DNA from: Bradyrhizobium sp.
Lineage (GTDB): Bacteria; Pseudomonadota; Alphaproteobacteria; Rhizobiales; Xanthobacteraceae
Length of the DNA: 5,688 nt
NCBI GenBank assembly: GCA_019243075.1
Contig: JAFAUV010000050.1
Location: forward strand, 1-5,688
Direction of reading: 5' to 3'
Below the pieces are notes generated by a model, which saw only the letters and a list, made by a program, of their open reading frames with translations, was not told the origin of the DNA and made no database searches. This document shows positions 1 to 4,752 of the stretch, piece after piece. The first letter of the stretch is position 1. The number at the start of each line of letters is the position of its first letter. The position numbers and the translations under genes are program-made.

Positions 1-926
1 AACACGACCGGCACCAATTCCGCCGATGTCTTCGGCGAATCCTTACAAGCATTCGCAATCAACTGGCATCGCTCTTCGTGATGATCGGCGAGTTGCTTGA
101 TGCGCGCCTTCAATCCGTAGAACGGCACGCCGTGACCGGGCAGAACCAGCACGTCGTCCTTCACGTCGCGGCTCAGACCGGCAAGCGAACGCAGATACGC
201 GCCGAGCGCGTTTGCATCCGGCTCGACAGCCCACACGCTGACATTGGGCGAAATCTTGCTCAACACCTGATCGGCCGAGAGGAACAGTTTGTCGGCGGCG
301 CAATAGAGCATCACCTGGTCGAGTGCATGGCCGCCGCCGGTGATCACCTTGAAGCGCCGCGTGCCGATCACGACCTCGTCGCCATGGGTCAGCCGATGGT
401 AGGACGGCGGCAGCACCGAAACCCGCTTCAGATAATCCTGGCCGCGGCCGAGCAGCGTCTCGGTCAGATCCTCGTCCATGCCGTGGCGGCGGAAGAACAG
501 CCGCTGGGCGTTGCGCCGCTCCTCGCTGCCGCGGTTCTGGTGATAGACCGACTGCAGATATTCCACCTGTGACATCTGGAGCGGGCAGTTGAAGCGCTCG
601 GTGATCCAGCCGGCGAGTCCGACATGGTCCGGATGCGAGTGCGTGACGATCAGGCGCGTGATCTTCGCACCCCGAAGCGGACCCTCCAATAGCGCGGTCC
701 AGGCGGCGATCGACTCTTCGTTGCCGAAGCCGGAATCGATCACCGTCCAGCCGCCACCGTCGGCGAGCAGGTAGATGTTCACGTGATTGAGGCGGAACGG
801 GAGTTTCAGCCGCACCCACAACAGACCCGAGGTCACCTCGACGACCTGGTCGATCCCCGGATGGTTTTCCCAGGGATAGCGCAGGGCTTCGGCGGAGGAG
901 TGGAGCGAGTCAGTTCGCGTGTGCAT
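1..926 (-). CDS. MBL-fold metallo-hydrolase, C-terminus cut by window edge
   Basis: Metal-dependent hydrolase of the metallo-beta-lactamase superfamily, probably cytoplasmic because no signal peptide is visible. Translating down from the ATG at 926-924 gives 308 residues with no stop before the window edge. An in-frame TAA at 938-936, four codons upstream, makes this ATG the first possible start. The superfamily signature is complete: T-H-S-H-P-D-H at residues 95-101 (ligands H96, H98, D100, H101), H200 in a GGGHALDQ context, D219 in LSADQ, and H265 in LPGHGVP. This is the ligand set of a two-metal site, so the enzyme should be active. Two strands typical of the fold precede the motif (VNIYLLADGGGWTVIDSG, about residues 49-66). 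The reading frame continues past the window, so a C-terminal segment is missing. It starts 102 nt after the chemoreceptor stop on the same strand, with no strong Shine-Dalgarno. Substrate is unknown: glyoxalase-II-like thioesters, lactones and other esters are all possible from the fold alone. Confidence 0.9.
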   Translation of the reverse strand, partial: MHTRTDSLHSSAEALRYPWENHPGIDQVVEVTSGLLWVRLKLPFRLNHVNIYLLADGGGWTVIDSGFGNEESIAAWTALLEGPLRGAKITRLIVTHSHPDHVGLAGWITERFNCPLQMSQVEYLQSVYHQNRGSEERRNAQRLFFRRHGMDEDLTETLLGRGQDYLKRVSVLPPSYHRLTHGDEVVIGTRRFKVITGGGHALDQVMLYCAADKLFLSADQVLSKISPNVSVWAVEPDANALGAYLRSLAGLSRDVKDDVLVLPGHGVPFYGLKARIKQLADHHEERCQLIANACKDSPKTSAELVPVV

Positions 927-973
927 GCCACTGGCTTAGCCGCAGCGGCGGCGGGGCGCCAGCCTGAAATCTC

Positions 974-1015
974 ATGTCAGCCCGTCATTCCGGTGCACGT
1001 TGGCGCGCTCCGGAA
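974..1015. repeat. possible remnant of a dispersed intergenic palindromic repeat
   Basis: This lies in the 102-nt gap between the chemoreceptor stop and the hydrolase start. It contains CCGTCATTCCGG followed by a matching CCGGAA (TTCCGG at 988-993, CCGGAA at 1010-1015, 16-nt spacer). From memory, the CGTCATTCCGG string resembles one end of short palindromic repeats scattered between Bradyrhizobium and Rhodopseudomonas genes. I cannot confirm copy number here. No U-run follows on the minus strand, so it is not a convincing intrinsic terminator, though it might mark a processing or Rho-related site. Confidence 0.25.
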
Positions 1016-1028
1016 ACGATGCACCCGG

Positions 1029-3167
1029 TTACGCCGCGCGGATATTGTTCAGGAACGCGTCGATTTCGGCCCGCAATCCGTCGGCTTCGCGGCGCAGGGC
1101 CGCGGAGGCGTTCAGCACTTCGGCGGCGGCCGTGCCGGCCTCGGCCGAGGCCGCGGAGACGCCGGCGATATTGCCGGACACTTCGGTGGTGCCGCCGGCC
1201 GCGTGCTGGATGTTGCGGGCGATCTCGCGGGTGGCGGCGCCCTGTTCCTCGACGGCGGCGGCGATCGCCGTTGTCACATCGTTGATCTCGCCGATGGTCT
1301 GGCCGATGTTCCTGATCGCGCTGACGGCGGCGGTCGTCACCGCCTGCATACTGGCGATCTGCGCGCGGATTTCGTCGGTCGCCTTCGCGGTCTGGCTTGC
1401 AAGGCTTTTCACCTCGGAGGCGACCACGGCAAAGCCGCGGCCGGCTTCGCCCGCGCGCGCCGCCTCGATGGTGGCGTTGAGCGCGAGCAGGTTGGTCTGC
1501 GAGGCGATGACCTGGATCAGGTCGACCACCACCGAGATGCGGCTCGCATTGTCGGCGAGGCCCTGCATGGTGGCGTCGGTGGTGCCGGCTTCCGCCACCG
1601 CCTTGCGGGCGATCTCGGCCGAGGTCACCACCTGGCGGCCGATCTCGGTGATCGACGAGGACAATTGCTCGGTGCCGGCGGAGACCGTCTGCACATTGAC
1701 CGAGGTCTCTTCGGCGGCGGAAGCGACCGCGCTCACCAGCGCGTTCGACTGGTCCGCGGTCGACGACATGCTCTGCGCCGTCGCCTGCATCGAATTGGCC
1801 GATTGCTGCAGATTGTCGAGTGCGGCGCGGACGGCGGCTTCGAACTCGGAGATGCGCCCCTCGATGCGCGTGGTGCGTTCGCTCTTGGCGAGGCGATCCT
1901 GGTCCTGGTCGGCGGCGAGCGCGCGGGCCCGAATCATGCTGTCGCGGAATACCTGCAACGTTTCCGACATCGCCGCGATCTCGTCACTCTGGCTGGAGCG
2001 GTAGATCTCGCTGTCGAGATCGCCATTGGAAAGCAGCTCCATCGAATGCTGCAGGCTCCTGATGCGCCGCAGGATGTTGCCGCCGACGTAACGCCAGACG
2101 AACAGCACCGAGCCGAGCAGGGTGGCGGCGCCGAGCGCCAGCATCACCATGGTCGCAAAGGAAATCTGCTGGCGCGCCTGGAACGTCGAGGCGTTGGTAT
2201 CCTTCTGAACGCCCTCGACGAGCTGCTGCACGCTGATGTCGAGGCCGACATTGAGCTTGCGGGTCTCTTCGAGCACGGTCTGGCCGTAATCGGCGGCGTC
2301 GAGCTCCTTCTCGCGCAGGCTGAAGACGCCGGTCTTGCCGGCGCCGAGCGCGAGCAGCTTCTCGGCGGCCTCGCGCAGCTTCTTGCTTGCGGCATTGTCC
2401 TGCAGCAGATCGAGATTGGACCGCAGGCGCCCCTGCGCCGACTTGAATCCCTTTTCGATGTCGTCGAGCTTGTCGAGCGAATTGGCCGACAGCGCCGCGC
2501 TCAGGTCGGCGGCCGCGAGATTGCCGCTGGCGACGACATTGCCGAGCTGGCCGATCGCCTGCACGGCGTCGTTGGCGTCGCCGGCGGACAGGTTGGCCGA
2601 GGACAGAATGGCATTGACCTGGGTCTGCGCGTCGAGCATCGCGGGGCTGGCCGTCGCGACGAACGCGCCCTGGGCTGCGCGCAGCGCGTCATATTGCTTG
2701 TCGTGCAGGGCGGCGGCATCCAGCCGCTCGCGGGCCGCCTTGGCGAGGCTCTGGGCGGTCTCGTTGATGTTCTTGATGGTCTCGCCGAGCGCAGTGACGA
2801 CTGTCTGGTCGGCGCCGAGCTCGATGATCTCGCCGAGCTTCTGCTGCGTCTGCTGCTGGATTTCCATCATCTTCCTGATGCGCTCCTCCAACGCATCCTG
2901 GTTGGGCGCCGACAAGAGCGACGGTCCCTGCGCCGCCAGGCTCGCGCTCTGGGCCGAGAGTTGCAGGCTCGCCGCCAGCCGGGGAATGTCGCGGCCCGAG
3001 AGATCGAGCATGCGCATGCCGAGCTGCTGCAGCACATAACCCGCGCCGGCGGAGATCACGATGGCCATGGCGGCGATGACCGCGAAGGCGGCAAACAGGC
3101 TGCCCCTTACGCCCCACCGCGGCCGCAGCAATCCAAACACCCTGCCGAGACCCAACCGCAACGCCAT
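1029..3167 (-). CDS. methyl-accepting chemotaxis protein (chemoreceptor)
   Basis: Inner-membrane chemoreceptor, 712 aa, which should control a CheA kinase through CheW. Domains in order: short basic cytoplasmic N-terminus; TM1 about 24-46; a large, almost wholly helical, Ala/Gln/Leu-rich periplasmic region about 47-334; TM2 about 335-359; HAMP about 358-412; cytoplasmic signalling coiled coil about 440-705. The highly conserved hairpin tip is intact (QTNLLALNATIEAARAGE at 557-574, then AGRGFAVVA at 575-583). Likely methylation-type Glu/Gln/Ala-rich helices flank it (SAAEETS at 483-489, AAVEEQGAATREI at 637-649). The protein ends in NNIRAA with no CheR-tethering NWETF-like pentapeptide. The sensor region (DIPRLAASLQLSAQSASLAA, about 60-79) resembles the helical-bundle sensors of the TorS/HBM type, but the ligand is unknown. 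The start is the ATG at 3167; an in-frame TAG at 3185-3183 blocks longer forms. A G-rich stretch (3168-3182) precedes it instead of a classic Shine-Dalgarno. No other che genes are in the window. Confidence 0.94.
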   Translation of the reverse strand: MALRLGLGRVFGLLRPRWGVRGSLFAAFAVIAAMAIVISAGAGYVLQQLGMRMLDLSGRDIPRLAASLQLSAQSASLAAQGPSLLSAPNQDALEERIRKMMEIQQQTQQKLGEIIELGADQTVVTALGETIKNINETAQSLAKAARERLDAAALHDKQYDALRAAQGAFVATASPAMLDAQTQVNAILSSANLSAGDANDAVQAIGQLGNVVASGNLAAADLSAALSANSLDKLDDIEKGFKSAQGRLRSNLDLLQDNAASKKLREAAEKLLALGAGKTGVFSLREKELDAADYGQTVLEETRKLNVGLDISVQQLVEGVQKDTNASTFQARQQISFATMVMLALGAATLLGSVLFVWRYVGGNILRRIRSLQHSMELLSNGDLDSEIYRSSQSDEIAAMSETLQVFRDSMIRARALAADQDQDRLAKSERTTRIEGRISEFEAAVRAALDNLQQSANSMQATAQSMSSTADQSNALVSAVASAAEETSVNVQTVSAGTEQLSSSITEIGRQVVTSAEIARKAVAEAGTTDATMQGLADNASRISVVVDLIQVIASQTNLLALNATIEAARAGEAGRGFAVVASEVKSLASQTAKATDEIRAQIASMQAVTTAAVSAIRNIGQTIGEINDVTTAIAAAVEEQGAATREIARNIQHAAGGTTEVSGNIAGVSAASAEAGTAAAEVLNASAALRREADGLRAEIDAFLNNIRAA

Positions 3168-3282
3168 TGCCCGCCCCCGCCGCTACCTATGGAAGAAATC
3201 CGGTCGGCAGTATCGCGGTAGTCGGTTAATAAAATTGGGAAAATGGGCCCGGTTTGCGCAACAAAAGAAGCGATCAACGAAA
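3168..3282 (-). promoter_or_regulatory. chemoreceptor upstream region (promoter expected here)
   Basis: The only space in which the chemoreceptor gene can have its own promoter, because a strong terminator for the upstream gene ends at 3280. It has an AT-rich patch at 3226-3244, unlike the surrounding GC-rich DNA. Read on the minus strand this includes TATTAA (3231-3226), which resembles a -10 element 59 nt before the ATG, but no good -35 hexamer lies 17 nt upstream. An 8-bp palindrome TTGCGCAA sits at 3254-3261. A promoter is likely by position, but its exact elements are not resolved. Confidence 0.3.
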
Positions 3283-3307
3283 AAAGGCCGGCGTTTCGCC
3301 GGCCTTT
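3280..3307 (-). terminator. Rho-independent terminator of the outer-membrane protein gene
   Basis: A perfect 11-bp stem (AAAGGCCGGCG at 3283-3293 with CGCCGGCCTTT at 3297-3307) closes on a 3-nt loop. On the minus strand it is followed by six T residues (3285-3280). It starts 37 nt after the stop codon of the beta-barrel gene and faces the right way for it. On the plus strand it lacks a proper T-run, so it is mainly one-directional. It insulates the chemoreceptor gene from the barrel gene. Confidence 0.9.
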
Positions 3308-3343
3308 CGTTAAGGCTTGGTTGTGCTGACGCCTGGTTGCGGC

Positions 3344-4072
3344 TCAGTAGCGCGCGACCACCGGGCTGCCCCAGTTGAAGCGGTAGTTCACGCCGGCCTT
3401 GATGACGTGGTCGTCGGTGGTGAAGCTGCCGACCGGAATCAGTGCGGCGGGGGTGGTGAAGCTGGCACTGCCGAAATTATAGTACTGGTACTCCAGCTTG
3501 GCCGACCAGTTCTGCGCGAACATGTATTCGACGCCGGCGCCGACGGTGTAGCCGTTGCGGTGATCGCCCGAGGTTGCGAACGCGACCGGCACGCCGCCGA
3601 GCGTCACGTTCTCATTGTTGTCGGAATAGGCATAGCCGCCCTTCACATAGAGCAGGCCCGGACCCCAGCTGTAGCCGACGCGGCCGGTGATCGAGCCGAG
3701 ACCGCGCTGGTTGTTGGTATAGGCATAGCCGCCCGGGAAAACCGCGCCGACATTGCCGGAGAGCCAGCTGTACTGGCCTTCGACGCCGATCACCCAGTTC
3801 GGGCTGAGCTGGTAGTCCGCGCCGGCCTGCAGGCCGCCGAGGAAGCGGCCATTGCCGTTGTTGCCGGTGCCAAGGCCGTTGAAATTGTTGTCGCTGGAGA
3901 ATGCGCCGCCGAGATGGGCGCCGATATAGAAGCCCGTCCAGTTGTAGATCGGCGCCACATAGGCCGGCGCCTTCTGATAATAGGGCTGGCCATAGGCGAG
4001 GTCGGCGGCGTGGGTGGGCAGCGCCGCGCCGATGGCTGCGATCGCGGCGGTGGTGAGCAGAAACTTCTTCAT
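3344..4072 (-). CDS. outer-membrane beta-barrel protein (Omp25/RopB-like porin family)
   Basis: A 242-aa secreted precursor. Residues 1-22 form a Sec signal peptide (MKKFLL, hydrophobic Ala/Ile core, likely cleavage THA|ADLA after residue 22). The mature part begins with a linker rich in Pro and Tyr, then the family's typical first strand NWTGFYIGAHLGGAF (44-58). It continues with alternating Gly/aromatic strands such as GGLQAGADYQL, WVIGVEGQYSWL, GSITGRVGYSW, LLYVKGGYAYS, YTVGAGVEYMF, WSAKLEYQYYNF and HVIKAGVNYRFNW, consistent with an eight-stranded barrel. The loops are Asn/Gly-rich. The C-terminus is GSPVVARY, ending in an aromatic residue as expected for BAM-assembled barrels. The ATG at 4072 is chosen because GGAG lies 7 nt upstream and the signal peptide begins exactly there; the frame stays open to 4291 but that extension has no export signal. 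The likely role is a structural or abundant surface protein; pore function is not demonstrated. The gene has a long structured leader and its own terminator, so it is probably monocistronic. Confidence 0.93.
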   Translation of the reverse strand: MKKFLLTTAAIAAIGAALPTHAADLAYGQPYYQKAPAYVAPIYNWTGFYIGAHLGGAFSSDNNFNGLGTGNNGNGRFLGGLQAGADYQLSPNWVIGVEGQYSWLSGNVGAVFPGGYAYTNNQRGLGSITGRVGYSWGPGLLYVKGGYAYSDNNENVTLGGVPVAFATSGDHRNGYTVGAGVEYMFAQNWSAKLEYQYYNFGSASFTTPAALIPVGSFTTDDHVIKAGVNYRFNWGSPVVARY

Positions 4073-4079
4073 TGGTTTA

Positions 4080-4083
4080 CTCC
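4080..4083 (-). promoter_or_regulatory. ribosome binding site GGAG of the outer-membrane protein gene
   Basis: Read on the minus strand, GGAG is followed by TAAACCA (7 nt) and the ATG at 4072. It is the best Shine-Dalgarno match in the window and decides the start of the beta-barrel gene. Confidence 0.8.
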
Positions 4084-4102
4084 AAACACAGAACCAAGCT
4101 GA

Positions 4103-4119
4103 CGCCGGCTGCGACGGCG
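4103..4119 (-). repeat. small GC-rich hairpin in the omp leader
   Basis: CGCCG (4103-4107) and CGGCG (4115-4119) can pair across a 7-nt loop, extendable by a G-U pair in the minus-strand RNA. It lies 31-47 nt upstream of the barrel gene ATG, between the ribosome binding site and the larger inverted repeat at 4125-4166. It could be a leader stem that affects mRNA stability or translation. Function is inference. Confidence 0.4.
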
Positions 4120-4124
4120 CCATC

Positions 4125-4166
4125 GACAGCTTTACGGAATAGGCCGCATTTGAATAAAAAGCTGTC
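4125..4166 (-). repeat. perfect 9-bp inverted repeat in the omp leader
   Basis: GACAGCTTT (4125-4133) is the exact reverse complement of AAAGCTGTC (4158-4166), separated by 24 nt. It lies 53-94 nt upstream of the barrel gene ATG on the same transcript. It can form an RNA stem-loop if transcription starts above 4166, or serve as a two-part operator if the promoter is closer. Structured 5' leaders that govern mRNA lifetime are well known for abundant outer-membrane protein genes such as ompA of E. coli. Whether that applies here is inference. Confidence 0.5.
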
Positions 4167-4185
4167 ACTAGGCGAGCACAGGAAA

Positions 4186-4218
4186 TTCCAAACCAACCGA
4201 TTGGAAGACAAAGCTTTG
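4186..4218. promoter_or_regulatory. two adjacent short palindromes upstream of omp
   Basis: TTCCAA (4186-4191) and TTGGAA (4201-4206) form an inverted repeat with a 9-nt spacer. Two bases further lies the perfect 10-bp palindrome CAAAGCTTTG (4209-4218). The stretch is AT-richer than the flanking genes and lies 114-146 nt upstream of the barrel gene ATG, where dimeric regulators might bind. No clear -35/-10 pair could be assigned here. Confidence 0.35.
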
Positions 4219-4224
4219 CCGTGC

Positions 4225-4239
4225 TTAACGCGAGCTTAA
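4225..4239. promoter_or_regulatory. possible CtrA-type box TTAA-N7-TTAA
   Basis: TTAACGCGAGCTTAA has the exact spacing of the two half-sites bound by the alphaproteobacterial cell-cycle regulator CtrA (TTAA, seven bases, TTAA). It can also be seen as the direct repeat GCTTAA at 4223-4228 and 4234-4239, one helical turn (11 bp) apart. It is 153-167 nt upstream of the barrel gene ATG. The caveat is that the distal TTAA overlaps an A/T run (4238-4243) that may belong to a terminator. Confidence 0.35.
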
Positions 4240-4277
4240 AAAACGCCGAAGGAGGCCCTTGAGAACGCTCACCTTCG
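4238..4277 (-). terminator. possible terminator of the HTH gene
   Basis: On the minus strand, CGAAGG (4277-4272) can pair with CCTTCG (4252-4247). Stacked directly inside is TGAG (4271-4268) pairing with CTCA (4263-4260) across a 4-nt loop, with a 7-nt bulge on one side. GC follows and then six T residues (4243-4238). The position, about 60 nt after the stop of the helix-turn-helix gene, fits termination before the barrel gene. The bulged stem makes it weaker than the terminator at 3280-3307. Confidence 0.45.
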
Positions 4278-4307
4278 TGCCGTATTGGCACTCCGGGTAA
4301 ACGCCCG
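4277..4307. repeat. two further small hairpins after the HTH gene
   Basis: GTGCC (4277-4281) pairs with GGCAC (4287-4291) over a 5-nt loop, and CGGG (4294-4297) pairs with CCCG (4304-4307) over a 6-nt loop. They lie just upstream of the possible terminator, in the 3' untranslated part of the helix-turn-helix gene. There is no T-run after either. They may protect the 3' end or be incidental. Confidence 0.25.
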
Positions 4308-4336
4308 TTAAGCCTCTCGTCGCGGCCGATGCGGCA

Positions 4337-4657
4337 TCATGCTGCCAGCCGTCTGCGCACCTCCGCTTTCATCTGCTCGCGAAACTGCGCCCGGCGCGCC
4401 GGCCGATCCTGCTCGGGGACATCGAAGCGGTCGAACACGTTGAAGCTTTCCAGGATCGGATGCCTGTCGCTCGCCATCGCCAGGATGCGTAACTGCTTGG
4501 CGGCAGCCTCGCTCGGGCCCGACACTTCCCAGCGGCGGATCGTCTCCGCACCGCCGGCCAGCAAGCCGCAGAGTTTGGCCATGTCGGCCGGTGTGAGTTG
4601 CCGACCGATGGCTTCCCCAAGATCAGCGCGCAATTGCTTTAATTCCGAACCCGTCAT
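4337..4657 (-). CDS. small helix-turn-helix (XRE-like) DNA-binding protein
   Basis: A 106-aa basic protein, probably a cytoplasmic transcription factor. A helix-turn-helix is suggested at about residues 22-46: TPADMAKLCGL forms the first helices and AGGAETIRRWEVSG the recognition helix, with the IRRWE pattern common in XRE/Cro-type domains. A helix follows (SEAAAKQLRILAMAS, about 49-63). The C-terminal third (about 64-106) is charged, ends in an Arg/Lys/Glu-rich helix (RAQFREQMKAEVRRRLAA) and matches nothing I can name. The start is taken as the ATG at 4657 because the family-like opening MTGSELKQLR begins there and an AGGCGG Shine-Dalgarno-like stretch lies about 6 nt upstream. A GTG at 4696 would add 13 residues. 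The gene follows the oxidase subunit by 95 nt on the same strand and precedes the barrel gene. Its target is unknown; self-regulation through the inverted repeat at 4660-4713 is one possibility. Confidence 0.75.
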   Translation of the reverse strand: MTGSELKQLRADLGEAIGRQLTPADMAKLCGLLAGGAETIRRWEVSGPSEAAAKQLRILAMASDRHPILESFNVFDRFDVPEQDRPARRAQFREQMKAEVRRRLAA

Positions 4658-4659
4658 CT

Positions 4660-4713
4660 GAAACCGCCTATGGCGAATCCCAGGCGCCGACGCCACGCCC
4701 GCAGGGCGGTTTC
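4660..4713 (-). promoter_or_regulatory. 9-bp inverted repeat over the HTH gene leader and ribosome binding site
   Basis: GAAACCGCC (4660-4668) is the exact reverse complement of GGCGGTTTC (4705-4713), with a 36-nt spacer. In the minus-strand mRNA the proximal arm contains the purine-rich ribosome binding site and ends 2 nt before the ATG at 4657. The distal arm overlaps a competing local hairpin, CGCCC-TGC-GGGCG (4708-4696). A further small stem (GGCG 4672-4675 with CGCC 4685-4688) sits inside the loop. The layout could be an operator pair for a DNA-binding protein or two mutually exclusive RNA folds that hide or expose the ribosome binding site. Both are inference. The local hairpin has no T-run on the minus strand, so it is not a clear terminator for the oxidase gene. 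Confidence 0.45.
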
Positions 4714-4752
4714 TTCTGCTCCCGATGCGGCCAGAAAATGGTGAGCCAAGCG

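Noticed and set aside
43..819. A 258-codon minus-strand frame overlapping the metallo-hydrolase
   Set aside because: It is out of frame with the hydrolase, whose own frame carries every metal-binding motif; the rival translation is Arg/Pro/Ala-rich and low in complexity.
931..962. CTGGC...GCCAG inverted repeat before the hydrolase start as a terminator
   Set aside because: The stem is only 5 bp with a long GC-rich loop and no T-run on the minus strand.
783..3221. An 812-codon open frame on the plus strand, antisense to the chemoreceptor
   Set aside because: It lies opposite a gene with unmistakable MCP domains. Long stop-free antisense frames are expected in GC-rich genes with biased third positions, and the translation is Gly/Arg/His/Asp-rich without any recognisable fold or signal.
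3317..4102. A 261-codon plus-strand frame opposite the outer-membrane protein gene
   Set aside because: It is a shadow of the barrel gene, which has a signal peptide, Shine-Dalgarno and terminator on the other strand.
4073..4291. An N-terminal extension of the outer-membrane protein to a start at 4291
   Set aside because: It would bury the signal peptide inside the protein and translate the structured leader; the ATG at 4072 has a GGAG at ideal spacing.
4696..4708. CGCCC-GCA-GGGCG hairpin as a terminator for the oxidase gene
   Set aside because: The T/C-rich tract lies on the plus-strand side; on the minus strand, where the genes are, no T-run follows.
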